The notes beneath the pieces are model-generated. The model worked only from the letters and a program-made list of their open reading frames with translations. It did not search any database and was not told the origin of the DNA. Shown here one piece after another: positions 33,228 through 41,276 of a stretch of 64,000 bases of DNA (positions are counted from its first letter, which is position 1; each line of letters begins with the position of its first letter). The position numbers and the translations under genes were made by a program. Where the stretch lies: contig CAWINK010000016.1 in the NCBI GenBank assembly GCA_963837445.1, positions 248,001 to 312,000 on the forward strand, written 5' to 3'. This DNA is from JACVRW01 sp963837445 (GTDB lineage: Bacteria; Actinomycetota; Thermoleophilia; Solirubrobacterales; Thermoleophilaceae).

Positions 33228-33887
33228 GGATCGACGTCGTCACGCTCTTCCCGGCCTGGTTCGACTGGTTCCGCGAGCAGCGCCACGTGGCCAACGCAAT
33301 GGCGCTCGGGCACGAGCTCGACTTCGTGGATCTGCGCGCCTCGACGCCGCTCACGGCCGGGCAGGTGGACGACACCCCGTACGGCGGCGGGGCGGGCATG
33401 GTGGTCCGAGTGGACGTGGTCGAGGCCGCGCTGCGCGAGCGCTACGGCGAGGCGCCGCCGCCGCACAGGACGATCGCCCTGTCCGCGGGCGGACGCCGGT
33501 TCGACGACGCCCTCGCGGGCGAGCTGGCGGCGGAGCCCGCGCTCACGCTCCTGTGCGGGCGCTACGAGGGCTTCGACGAGCGCGTTCACGAGCACCTCGC
33601 CACCGATGTCGTGTCCATCGGTCCATACGTCCTGTCGGGGGGCGAGCTTGCGGCGATGGTGGTGATGGACGCGGTGCTTGCGAAAGCTGCCGGGAGCGCT
33701 CGGGCACGAGGACAGCGCGGTCGAGGAGTCGTTCAGCGAGGCGCTCGAGGGGGCGCCGGAGTACCCCCACTACACGCGCCCGTTCGACTGGCGCGGCCAC
33801 ACCGTGCCGGACGTCCTGCTGTCGGGAGATCATGCGCGCATCCGCGCGTGGCGGCTCGAGCAGAGCCGCCAGCGCGGCCAAACTTAG
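33224..33887 (+). CDS. trmD: tRNA (guanine37-N1)-methyltransferase TrmD, with an internal +1 frameshift
   Basis: Starts at GTG 33224 (VRIDVVTLFPAWFDWF). The knot domain is readable to PYVLSGGELAAMVVMDAVL near 33679; the rest (RKLPGALGHEDSAVEESF ... YTRPFDWRGHTVPDVLLSGDH) continues in the next frame to TAG at 33887. Removing one base in 33677-33683, for example a T of CTTG, gives VLRKLPGALG and a normal 220-residue TrmD. The span is 3n+1. TrmD makes m1G37, prevents +1 ribosomal frameshifting and is essential in most bacteria, so an error in the sequence is more likely than gene loss. The residual frame runs on into rplS and should not be read as a fusion. Confidence 0.92.
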
Positions 33888-33903
33888 CCCCCGACACCTT
33901 CGC

Positions 33904-33949
33904 TACCATTGCCCGTCCACGCGCGACGGCTTCCACGGTCGCGTTTTTT
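33904..33949 (+). promoter_or_regulatory. rplS promoter and attenuator-like leader
   Basis: A TACCAT box (33904-33909) could act as -10. It is followed by two mutually exclusive stems: CCGTC (33913-33917) with GACGG (33925-33929), and CGCGAC (33922-33927) with GTCGCG (33938-33943). The second is followed directly by six T residues (33944-33949), a rho-independent terminator form rare in this GC-rich sequence, ending 6 nt before the rplS ATG. No SD precedes the ATG. Autoregulatory L19 leaders are known in Firmicutes; a comparable function here is inferred. Confidence 0.5.
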
Positions 33950-33955
33950 GTGCCT

Positions 33956-34594
33956 ATGTCCGGAGTCATCGACAGCATCGAGCGCGCCCAGCTGCGCCGT
34001 GTCCCGTCCTTCCAGGCCGGGGACCGCGTGCGCGTTCACTTCCAGGTCGTGGAGGGCACCCGCCGCCGCACACAGGTCTTCGAGGGCGTCGTGCTGAAGC
34101 GCCAGGGCAGCGGCGTTCGCGAGACGTTCACGGTGCGCAAGCAGTCGTTCGGCGTGGGTGTGGAGCGGACGTTCCCGGTCCACTCACCGAAGATCGAGCG
34201 CATCGAGGTGGCGGCCCGCGGAGACGTGCGCCGCGCCAAGCTCTACTACCTGCGCGAGCGCGTGGGCCGCGCCTCGCGAGTCCGCGAGCGCCGCTGGACG
34301 GGTATCGAGTCCGACGAGGTCATCGAGCCCGGTCTGGTGGAGGCCGGCGCGATGCCGGCGGACGACGCTCCGCGCCCCGGCGAGGAGGAGCTCGGCGAGC
34401 AGGTGGCGGCCGAGGAGACTGCCGCGGAGACCGACGAGCCAGCCGCCGAGACCCAGGAGGCCGCCGGGGAGACCCAGGAGGCCGCCGGAGAGACCCAGGA
34501 GGCCGCCGTCGAGCCGGATCCGCCGGCCGACTCCGGGGCCGAGGGCGACGAGCCGGACGTCGAGGCCAAGCCCGCCGACGACCAGGCCTCCTAG
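33956..34594 (+). CDS. rplS: 50S ribosomal protein bL19 with long acidic tail
   Basis: 212 aa. Residues 1-115 are a normal bL19 (FQAGDRVRVHFQVVEGTRRR, VFEGVVLKRQGSG, FGVGVERTFPVHSPKIERIEV, KLYYLRERVGRASRVRERR). The remaining ~95 residues form an acidic low-complexity extension (E, A, D, P rich) with three tandem ETQEAAG heptads. bL19 sits at the 30S-50S interface; the tail is not part of the conserved fold. A small gap separates it from lepB. Confidence 0.95.
   Translation: MSGVIDSIERAQLRRVPSFQAGDRVRVHFQVVEGTRRRTQVFEGVVLKRQGSGVRETFTVRKQSFGVGVERTFPVHSPKIERIEVAARGDVRRAKLYYLRERVGRASRVRERRWTGIESDEVIEPGLVEAGAMPADDAPRPGEEELGEQVAAEETAAETDEPAAETQEAAGETQEAAGETQEAAVEPDPPADSGAEGDEPDVEAKPADDQAS
34448..34510 (+). 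repeat. Three tandem 21-bp repeats in the rplS tail
   Basis: Units at 34448-34468, 34469-34489 and 34490-34510 each encode ETQEAA plus Gly (Val in the last). They are nearly identical at the DNA level, so copy number may vary by slippage between strains. Confidence 0.8.
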
Positions 34595-34621
34595 GCGAGG
34601 CCGGAGGCCGGGACGGCCCAG

Positions 34622-35230
34622 GTGGCGAAGATCAAGAAGAAGAGCGGGCACAACTCGCTCGTTGAGTTGGTCATCATCGTTGCGGTCGCGCTGGGGCTCG
34701 CGCTCGGCATCCAGGCCTTCCTCGTCAAGCCGTTCCGCATCCCGAGCGAGTCGATGGTTCCCACACTCGAGGTGGGCCAGCGCGTCCTGGTGGACCGTGT
34801 GAGCTTCCGCTTCGGCGACCCCGACCGCGGCGACGTGGTGGTCTTCAAGCCGCCCCAGGGCGCGGACGAGAACAGGTGCGGCGTCGAGCACCCGAGCGAC
34901 GAGGCGTGCCCGAGGGAGACGCCCGAGCGGTCGGACACCAACTTCATCAAGCGCGTGGTGGCCGTGCCCGGGGACCGCCTCAAGGTCCTCGAGGGTTCCG
35001 TGTACATCAACGGACAGCGCCAGAAGGAGCCATTCGCCAGGCTCGACCCGGAGTGCGGCACCTGCAACCTGCCCCGGGAGATCACGATTCCCGAGGACCA
35101 CTACTACATGATGGGCGACAACCGCGGTCAGTCCGCCGACAGCCGTGAGTGGGGGCCCGTGCCGAAGAAATGGATCATCGGCAAGGCCTTCATGACCTAT
35201 TGGCCTCCGGGCCGAATCGGCTTACTCTAG
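34622..35230 (+). CDS. lepB: Signal peptidase I
   Basis: 202 aa from GTG 34622. Lysine-rich N-terminus, one membrane anchor (LVIIVAVALGLALGIQAFLV), box B with nucleophile Ser44 in SMVPTL, box D with general-base Lys110 in FIKRVVAVPGD, and box E MGDNRGQSADSR. An insert with two Cys (CGVEHPSDEAC) sits between boxes C and D. It removes signal peptides from exported proteins at the outer face of the membrane. The rplS-lepB-rnhB order is standard. Confidence 0.96.
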   Translation: MAKIKKKSGHNSLVELVIIVAVALGLALGIQAFLVKPFRIPSESMVPTLEVGQRVLVDRVSFRFGDPDRGDVVVFKPPQGADENRCGVEHPSDEACPRETPERSDTNFIKRVVAVPGDRLKVLEGSVYINGQRQKEPFARLDPECGTCNLPREITIPEDHYYMMGDNRGQSADSREWGPVPKKWIIGKAFMTYWPPGRIGLL

Positions 35231-35236
35231 GACGCA

Positions 35237-35260
35237 GGGGTCCGCTTCCGCCGAGACCCC
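35237..35260 (+). terminator. Weak hairpin after lepB
   Basis: GGGGTC (35237-35242) and GACCCC (35255-35260) can pair around a 12-nt loop just after the lepB stop, and a TATGAT box (35264-35269) follows 11 nt before the rnhB start. A terminator-promoter junction is plausible but the stem is short. Confidence 0.3.
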
Positions 35261-35280
35261 GCCTATGATCGGCGCCAACC

Positions 35281-36006
35281 GTGGGGATGCCGGACAACGA
35301 CGAGACGCGTTCTCAGCCGCTTACCGGCTCTGGGAAGGCACGACGGCGCAGGGGACGGCCGCGCAGCGGCAACGGACGACGGCTGTTCGCATTCGACCGT
35401 GAGCTCGGCTGCCGCCTCGTGGCGGGTGCCGACGAGGCGGGCCGCGGCTCGCTTGCCGGGCCACTGGTGGCCGCCGCGGTCCTGTTCGACCTCGAGCAGC
35501 TCACGCTGTCGGACCGCCGCGCGCTCACCCGCCTGAACGACTCGAAGCAGCACACGGCCGAGGCGCGCGAGGAGCTCTACCCGCTGGTGATGAGGGCAGC
35601 GGCGCGCTCGGTGATCGTGTCGCGCTGCGTGCGCGGCATCGACAGTCGCGGCCTCCACAAGACGAACCTCGAGGCCCTGCGCACCGCGCTGCTCGGCGTG
35701 GCGCTGCCCGGCACCATGTGCCTCGTGGACGGCTTCAACGTGCCCGAGTTCGGCCTCGAGCAGCGGGCCGTGATCGACGGCGACTGCCGCAGCGCCGCGA
35801 TCGCCGCCGCCTCAGTGCTGGCCAAGGTGAGTCGCGACCGCTACATGCGGCGGGCGGCCGAGCGCCACCCGGGCTGGGACTTCGAGACGAACGTCGGCTA
35901 CTCCACCCCGGAGCACCGCGCAGCGATCGCGGCCAACGGCGTCTCACCGCTCCACCGGATGTCCTTCCAGTCGATCGCGTACACACAGCTGGCGCTGGAG
36001 GGCTAG
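35281..36006 (+). CDS. rnhB: Ribonuclease HII
   Basis: 241 aa from GTG 35281 (ATG 35287 also possible). A basic, disordered N-terminal extension (KARRRRGRPRSGNGRR) of about 40 residues precedes the conserved domain, which starts at VAGADEAGRGSLAGPLVAAAV (DEAGRG motif). LNDSKQ, LVDGFNVPEF and the SVLAKVSRDRYM segment follow. It removes ribonucleotides from DNA. The stop shares a CTAG with that of the convergent oxidase gene. Confidence 0.95.
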   Translation: MGMPDNDETRSQPLTGSGKARRRRGRPRSGNGRRLFAFDRELGCRLVAGADEAGRGSLAGPLVAAAVLFDLEQLTLSDRRALTRLNDSKQHTAEAREELYPLVMRAAARSVIVSRCVRGIDSRGLHKTNLEALRTALLGVALPGTMCLVDGFNVPEFGLEQRAVIDGDCRSAAIAAASVLAKVSRDRYMRRAAERHPGWDFETNVGYSTPEHRAAIAANGVSPLHRMSFQSIAYTQLALEG

Positions 36007-36464
36007 CCGAGGCTGACGTCGATGCGCTCGTCGTTCTCGCCGAGGACGTATTGCGCCGAGGCGCTCGCGCGATAGAGGCGGAGCGGTGCCGGGGCACTTA
36101 TCTCCTCGACACCCCACGCCTGGCCGCCGAGCTCCTGAGAACGGCGCGAGAAGACGGCGATGCAGCGCTCCGCCTCGTCCTCCTCGACCAGCTCGACCTC
36201 AGCCTCGAGGTAGACCGCTCGGCCGTGTCCCATCGGCACCGTCGAGTCGAAGATCACGATGCCGGCCTGGGGACGGGCCGCGAGGTTGCGGGAGTGGCGG
36301 GCGCCCGGCTTTGACACCCACACGAACTCGGTGTAGCGCTCGTGCGCGAACCAGACCGGCGATGCCCATGGACGCCCATCCGCGTCCGCCGTGGCCAGTG
36401 TCATGTACTGGCTGGAATCGATGATCTCCCGAGCGTGCACGGCGAGGTCGGTCTCGGGCTCCAT
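36003..36464 (-). CDS. Pyridoxamine 5'-phosphate oxidase-like split-barrel flavin/F420-binding protein
   Basis: 153 aa. The split-barrel pattern is seen: YMTLATADADGRPWASPVWFAH, FVWVSKPGARHSRNLAARPQAGIVIFD, then GRAVYLEAEVELVEEDE and a C-terminal YRASASAQYVL. Members bind FMN or F420 and act as oxidases, reductases or heme-related enzymes; the exact cofactor is not readable. Interrupts the rnhB-yraN neighbourhood. Confidence 0.8.
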   Translation of the reverse strand: MEPETDLAVHAREIIDSSQYMTLATADADGRPWASPVWFAHERYTEFVWVSKPGARHSRNLAARPQAGIVIFDSTVPMGHGRAVYLEAEVELVEEDEAERCIAVFSRRSQELGGQAWGVEEISAPAPLRLYRASASAQYVLGENDERIDVSLG

Positions 36465-36486
36465 CTACCAATGTGTACCGAGAAGC

Positions 36487-36897
36487 TCAGAACGCCGCCT
36501 CCAGGTGCTCCAGTGAGAGCAGCCGGCCGCTGCCGTCGAAGCTGATTCCGATGGCGTCGAAGCGGATCTCGGGAGGGCGCGCGCCCTCCAGCACGCCCTG
36601 AGCGAGCCACTCGCGCGCCATGGCGCGCACCTGTCGCTGCTTGCGCGCGCCGATCGAGGCGAACGGCCCCAGCGGGTTGGCGGGACCGGCCAGGCCCGGC
36701 GGCCCGCGGACGCCGCGCACGATGCGAGTCTTCACCTCGCAGAACACCAGAAAGCGCTCGTCCCGCGCCACCAGGTCGAGCTCCCCGAAGCGCGTACGGA
36801 AGTTCCGAGCGATCACCTCGCAGCCACGCGCCTCGAGGTGCCGCGCGGCGAGCCGCTCACCCTTCTGTCCAAGCCTCCGTCGTGGGTCATCGGCCAC
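36487..36897 (-). CDS. yraN: YraN-family (UPF0102) endonuclease-fold protein
   Basis: 136 aa from GTG 36897. The restriction-endonuclease-like core is seen in LGQKGERLAARHLEARGCEVIARNFRTRFGELDLVARD (split here: GELDLVARD carries the Asp) and FCEVKTR (ExK). Usually encoded between rnhB and comM, as here, though on the opposite strand. Function is unproven. An insert GVRGPPGLAGPANPLG is longer than usual. Confidence 0.9.
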   Translation of the reverse strand: MADDPRRRLGQKGERLAARHLEARGCEVIARNFRTRFGELDLVARDERFLVFCEVKTRIVRGVRGPPGLAGPANPLGPFASIGARKQRQVRAMAREWLAQGVLEGARPPEIRFDAIGISFDGSGRLLSLEHLEAAF

Positions 36898-37061
36898 CCC
36901 GGCGACGCTAGGACGGAGCGCCGCACGGGTGGGTTACGAGCGTGACGATTAGGATGCTCTCGCTGTTGGCCGAAGACCTCGGTGCCACGAGAAAGGTCGC
37001 ATAGTGAGACCAAACTCGTGGCAGCGACTGCGTCAGACAAGCTCGAGCGGCTCGTCGCGAA

Positions 37062-37268
37062 CTAGACGGCGTAGAGAAACGTGTAGATCGCCGTGTGGCC
37101 CTCCTGGGTCAGCTCTCCCAGGCAATAGCGGCAGGTCCCGCCCTCCTCGTCAGGAACGTCGACCGTCATCGGGGGTCGACCCTCCACGGACTCGATCTCG
37201 ACCGTCTTGCCTTTGAGAGGCCCGTCCTCCAGAAGCGCCTGCACCGTTTCAGCATACGACGCGGGCAC
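37062..37268 (-). CDS. Small hypothetical protein, 68 aa
   Basis: Unrecognised. GTG start at 37268. No signal or membrane segment; a CRYC pair (CxxC without a partner) sits in EEGGTCRYCLGELTQEG, and the sequence ends HTAIYTFLYAV. It is alone between yraN and a GNAT gene on the minus strand. The 164 nt between it and yraN (36898-37061) show nothing recognisable. Confidence 0.55.
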   Translation of the reverse strand: MPASYAETVQALLEDGPLKGKTVEIESVEGRPPMTVDVPDEEGGTCRYCLGELTQEGHTAIYTFLYAV

Positions 37269-37291
37269 CGACCCGAGCCGGCCGAGGCCGA

Positions 37292-37744
37292 CTAGCGGAG
37301 CTTGAGCCGAAGCATCACCTCGTCAAAGCGGATCTCACCGGTGCGCTCGAAGCCGTAGTGCTCGTAGAAGGTGAGCGGGCTGCCGTCGCCCTGGCCGGCG
37401 CTCGTGTTCAGCACCTCGACGCCGGGTCGGCCACGGAAGTACTCGACGATCAGGTCGAGTGTTGCGGTGCCGAAGCCCCGCCGCTGGTAGCGCTCGTCAA
37501 TGAGGAGCTTCCACAGGTACTGCGGTATGTAGTCGGGATTTCCGACCTCGTCGGCGATCATCACGAACCCGACCGGCGTGTCTTCGGCGTATACCGCCCA
37601 GTACAAGGCGTGAGCGTCTGGGTGTTCGGCGGCTTCGAGCAACGAGTCGGCCACGCTGCTCACGAATTGCTCTTGGCTCGGCGATACGCGCAGAGCCTCG
37701 ACCGCCTGGCGGTTCGATTCGGTCAGCGGACGAAGCGAGACCAC
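37292..37744 (-). CDS. GNAT-family N-acetyltransferase
   Basis: 150 aa. The acetyl-CoA-binding motif A is YLWKLLIDERYQRRGFGTATLDLI (RRGFG as the R/QxxGxG/A loop), with VGFVMIADEV upstream and FYEHYGFERTGEI at the C-terminus. The pattern resembles polyamine (BltD-like) acetyltransferases but the substrate is not determinable. Divergent from the nucleotidyltransferase gene, 14 nt away. Confidence 0.85.
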   Translation of the reverse strand: MVSLRPLTESNRQAVEALRVSPSQEQFVSSVADSLLEAAEHPDAHALYWAVYAEDTPVGFVMIADEVGNPDYIPQYLWKLLIDERYQRRGFGTATLDLIVEYFRGRPGVEVLNTSAGQGDGSPLTFYEHYGFERTGEIRFDEVMLRLKLR

Positions 37745-37758
37745 GCGGAGACCTTAAG

Positions 37759-38538
37759 GTGCCGAAGGTGTTCACCGTCGAGCAGCGGGATGCCCTCCGG
37801 GAGCGCGCGCTACGGCTCGCGGAGGAGGATGACCGCGTCGTAGCCGGAGCCGCCGTGGGTTCGCTCGCTGTCGACGACGGCGATCGCTTCTCCGATTTGG
37901 ACCTCACCTTCGGCATCGCCGACCACGTCCCGGTCGATGAGGTCCTCGATGATTGGACGGCCAGGCTCGTCGATGAACTCGGCGCCGTCCGGCTCGCCGA
38001 TCTCGAGCGCGGTCCGACCATCTACCGCGTGTTCCTGCTGCCGGATGCGCTTCAGCTAGACGTTTCGATGACACCGGCGGCTCTGTTTCGTCCCGCCGGT
38101 CCACGCTTCCGGCTCCTCTTTGGCGAGACAGGTGCGGGCGAGCCCGAGGGTCCGACGCGGCCGGGGGACCTGTTCATTCCCACGCCGACGGTCGCGGGGG
38201 ACCTCTTCGGGTGGGGCGTCATCTACGCGCTCCACGCCCGTGCGTGCATCGAGCGTCGGCGTCTCTGGCAGGCCGAGCATTACGTTGGTGCGGTGCGCGA
38301 CCACGGGCTCTCGCTTGCGTGCCTGCGACACGGACTACCCGCAGCGCAGGGCCGTCGTTACGACGACCTGCCCCCTGAGACCCTTGCTCGATTCGAGGCC
38401 ACCCACGTGCGCGCGGTCGAGCCTGCGGCGCTCCGGGCAGCACTCGCCGCATCCGTTCTGGCGCTCATGCACGAGGGTATGGAAGCGGAGCTCCTCTGTG
38501 CGAATGTCGTTGCGGAGCGGCTCGCGGAGCTTCGCTGA
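37759..38538 (+). CDS. Nucleotidyltransferase-domain protein
   Basis: 259 aa from GTG 37759. The N-terminal polymerase-beta-type motif is GAAVGSLAVDDGDRFSDLDLTF (GS plus DxD-like DLDL), with a third acidic residue in LQLDVSMTP, followed by a helical C-terminal half (YALHARACIERRRLWQAEHYVGAVRDHGL) as in aminoglycoside or lincosamide nucleotidyltransferases. It could be a resistance enzyme or a general nucleotidyltransferase; no substrate evidence. Codon use is less GC-biased than in the flanking comM. Confidence 0.78.
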   Translation: MPKVFTVEQRDALRERALRLAEEDDRVVAGAAVGSLAVDDGDRFSDLDLTFGIADHVPVDEVLDDWTARLVDELGAVRLADLERGPTIYRVFLLPDALQLDVSMTPAALFRPAGPRFRLLFGETGAGEPEGPTRPGDLFIPTPTVAGDLFGWGVIYALHARACIERRRLWQAEHYVGAVRDHGLSLACLRHGLPAAQGRRYDDLPPETLARFEATHVRAVEPAALRAALAASVLALMHEGMEAELLCANVVAERLAELR

Positions 38539-38616
38539 CATTCCCCGGCCTCGACGTTGCGCAGTTGTCGCGTCGGCGTGCCCACGCGTCGCTCGGATCG
38601 CGGGAGCCTCCACGGG

Positions 38617-40140
38617 GTGCTCGCCGCGGTCGCCACCTTCACGCTTGACGGGGTCCATGCCCAGGAGGTGACGGTCGAGGTCGACGTGCGGCGCGGGTTG
38701 CCCACCTTCACGCTTGTGGGGCTGCCCGACCGGGCGATCCGGGAGTCGCGTGAGCGCGTGCGCGCGGCGCTGCTCAACTCCGGGCTCGACTTCCCGCAGA
38801 AGCGGCTGACGGTGAACCTCGCACCCGCGCACGTGCGGAAGGCTGGGCCGAGCTTCGACCTCGCCATCGCGGTGGGACTGCTGGCCGCCAGCTCGCAGGT
38901 GCCCCCGGAGCAGTTCGAGGACTGCGCGCTCGTGGGCGAGCTCTCGCTGAGCGGCGAGCTGCGCCCCGTTCGCGGAACCCTCACCGCGGCGCTCGGCGCC
39001 CGCCGGGCCGGCTACCGCCGCCTGCTCGTCCCGGACGCGAACGCGGCCGAGGCGGCGCTCGTGGACGGACTCGAGGTGAGCGCGATCCCGACGCTGGGGC
39101 GGCTGGCGGATCTGCTGCATGGACGCTGGTCGCCCGAGCCGGCCCGTCCTGCTGTTGCGGACCCGGACGAGGCGAGGCCGGACGGGCCGGACCTGGCCGA
39201 TGTCCGCGGGCAGGAGGACGCCAAGCGCGCCATCGAGATAGCCGCGGCCGGCGGCCACAACCTGCTGATGATCGGCCCCCCCGGCGCCGGCAAGACCATG
39301 CTCGCCCGGCGGCTGCCGGGCATCCTCCCTGCGCCGAGCTTCGAGGAGGCGCTGGAGATCACGCAGGTGCACAGCGCTGCGGGCATCGGAAGCGGGCGGC
39401 TCGCCACCGAGCGGCCCTTCCGCGCCCCGCACCACACGATCTCTCCTCAGGGGCTCGTTGGAGGCGGGGCGCGCCCGATGCCGGGTGAGATGACGCTCGC
39501 CCACCGGGGTGTCCTCTTCCTGGACGAGCTGCCCGAGTTCGCCCGGGTGGCGGTGGACGCGCTGCGCCAGCCGCTCGAGGAGGGGCGGGTGGAGATCATG
39601 CGCGGGCAGCGCACGCTGGAGTTCCCGGCGAACGCGATCGTCGTGGCGGCGTGCAACCGCTGCCCGTGCGCGCGCCCGCCCGACGGCTGCAGCTGCACCG
39701 CGATCGAGCTGGCTCGCTATCAGCGGCGGCTGAGCGGCCCCCTGGTGGACCGCATCGACCTGGTCTGCCAGGTGGAGCCCGTGCCGGCCGTGCAGCTGGT
39801 GGGCGGCCCGGACGAACGCCATGAGCGCTCCGCAGAGGTGCGCGCCCGCGTGGTCGCGGCACGAATGCGACAGCTCGCCCGCCTGGCCGGCACGGGTGTT
39901 CTATGCAACGGCGATATGGACGGGCGGCTCACGCGTCGCCAGGTGCCGCTCGAGCCGAGCCTTACGGCGCGGCTGCTCGACGTTCGCGATCGCATCCAGC
40001 TGAGCGGGCGCGGCCACGACCGGGTGCTGCGGGTTGCGCGAACGATCGCCGACCTCGACGGACGCGAGCTGCTGGAGGAGAGCGACGTCGATGAGGCGCT
40101 CTCCTACAGGCTCGACAGCTGGGAGCGGATCGCGGCGTGA
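38617..40140 (+). CDS. comM: Mg-chelatase-like AAA ATPase ComM (YifB)
   Basis: 507 aa from GTG 38617 (VLAAVATFTLDGV), which matches the family start; the frame extends to 38557 but with unrelated sequence. N-terminal ChlI domain (VDVRRGLPTFTLVGLPDRAIRESRERVRAALL, split motif), Walker A GPPGAGKTML, Walker B GVLFLDELPEF, a Cys-bearing CNRCPCA insert, and a C-terminal Mg-chelatase domain. It drives branch migration in natural transformation in proteobacteria. Directly coupled to dprA by a 4-nt overlap, so a DNA-uptake or recombination role is likely. Confidence 0.94.
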   Translation: MLAAVATFTLDGVHAQEVTVEVDVRRGLPTFTLVGLPDRAIRESRERVRAALLNSGLDFPQKRLTVNLAPAHVRKAGPSFDLAIAVGLLAASSQVPPEQFEDCALVGELSLSGELRPVRGTLTAALGARRAGYRRLLVPDANAAEAALVDGLEVSAIPTLGRLADLLHGRWSPEPARPAVADPDEARPDGPDLADVRGQEDAKRAIEIAAAGGHNLLMIGPPGAGKTMLARRLPGILPAPSFEEALEITQVHSAAGIGSGRLATERPFRAPHHTISPQGLVGGGARPMPGEMTLAHRGVLFLDELPEFARVAVDALRQPLEEGRVEIMRGQRTLEFPANAIVVAACNRCPCARPPDGCSCTAIELARYQRRLSGPLVDRIDLVCQVEPVPAVQLVGGPDERHERSAEVRARVVAARMRQLARLAGTGVLCNGDMDGRLTRRQVPLEPSLTARLLDVRDRIQLSGRGHDRVLRVARTIADLDGRELLEESDVDEALSYRLDSWERIAA

Positions 40141-41240
40141 TCGAGAGCTGTGCATCCTGTCTGCGCCGGGCGTTCCTGGTCGCACACCTCGCGCCGCGCA
40201 TCGCCGGGCTGCTCGGCGGCCGCGATCGCAGAGCCTCCGGGCTGCTCGCGCTTCCGGAGGAGGAGCTGCTCGCTGCCACTGCCGGCGAGCGAGTGGAGCA
40301 GGCGCTCGAGTTCCTGGAGAGCCTCGACGCGGATGTCGAGCGGGAGCGCCTCGACGCGGGCGGCTTCTCGGCGCTGTGCACCCACGCGCCCGCCTACCCG
40401 CCGCTCCTGCGCGAGCTGTCCGACCCGCCCGCCGTACTGTTCGCGGCCGGCCGCCCCGAGACGTTCGCCGTCCTGCGGGACGAGCCCTCGGTCGCCGTCG
40501 TCGGCACCCGGCGGGCGAGCCCATACGGCACCGAGGTGGCGTACGCCATCGGCCGCGGACTCGGGTCGTCCGGCGTGCCGGTCGTGAGCGGCCTTGCCCT
40601 CGGCATCGACGGCACCGCCCACCGCGGCTGTCTCGACGCGCACGGCGTTCCGGTGGCGGTGGTGGCCTGCGGCCCCGATGTCGTCTACCCGCGCCGTCAC
40701 CGCGGCCTGCACCAGCGCGTGCGCGAGACCGGCCTCGTGCTGTCCGAGCTGCCGCCCGGCAGCTCGCCCTTCCGCTGGAGCTTCCCCGCGCGCAACCGCA
40801 TCATGGCCGGGCTGGCGAGCCTCACGCTGGTGGTCGAGGCCGCCGACCCGAGCGGCAGCCTGATCACCGCCGACTTCGCGAAGGACCTGGGCCGCTGCGT
40901 GGCGGCGGTGCCGGGCCGGGTGACCTCGCACGTCGCGCGGGGCACGAACGCCCTGCTCAAGCAGGGCGCGGCCGCCATCACGGGCACCGACGACGTGCTC
41001 GACGAGCTGTTCGGCGTCGGCGTGCGCCGGGCGCCCCGGGTCCGCGCTGCGCACGCGGCGCCGGACGACCCGCTGCTGCTCGCCGTCCTCGACGCCGCGG
41101 ACCGCTGCTCGTCGGTGGAGGCGATCGCCCGGGCGACCGGTCGCTCGGCCGCCCAGACTCGCGCCGCGCTCGGCCGCCTGGAGGCCGACGGCTACCTCGT
41201 GCGGCGCGACCTCGGAGGCTGGGAGCGGGCCGCGTGCTGA
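40137..41240 (+). CDS. dprA: DNA-processing protein DprA
   Basis: 367 aa; GTG overlaps comM TGA. Rossmann-like core with VAVVGTRRASPYGTEVA, VSGLALGIDGTAHRG, FPARNRIMAGLA and a C-terminal winged-helix (DPLLLAVLDAADRCSSVEAIARATG). DprA loads RecA on incoming single-stranded DNA. The comM-dprA pair precedes whiG or xer genes in many actinobacteria; here thiD and a 10-kb accessory stretch intervene. Confidence 0.95.
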   Translation: MIESCASCLRRAFLVAHLAPRIAGLLGGRDRRASGLLALPEEELLAATAGERVEQALEFLESLDADVERERLDAGGFSALCTHAPAYPPLLRELSDPPAVLFAAGRPETFAVLRDEPSVAVVGTRRASPYGTEVAYAIGRGLGSSGVPVVSGLALGIDGTAHRGCLDAHGVPVAVVACGPDVVYPRRHRGLHQRVRETGLVLSELPPGSSPFRWSFPARNRIMAGLASLTLVVEAADPSGSLITADFAKDLGRCVAAVPGRVTSHVARGTNALLKQGAAAITGTDDVLDELFGVGVRRAPRVRAAHAAPDDPLLLAVLDAADRCSSVEAIARATGRSAAQTRAALGRLEADGYLVRRDLGGWERAAC

Positions 41241-41261
41241 GGCGAGCGCGGGCGGCCCGCC

Positions 41262-41267
41262 TATCCT
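41262..41267 (+). promoter_or_regulatory. Candidate -10 element (TATCCT) for thiD
   Basis: TATCCT ends 9 nt before the thiD GTG, with no SD (GCCCTGCGC) between. Same box as rpmF and ftsY. Confidence 0.42.
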
Positions 41268-41276
41268 GCCCTGCGC

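Noticed and set aside
33113..33955. An apparent 493-aa TrmD-bL19 fusion
   Set aside because: Residues between the TrmD N-terminus and bL19 are frame-shifted trmD and intergenic sequence; bL19 has its own ATG and leader.
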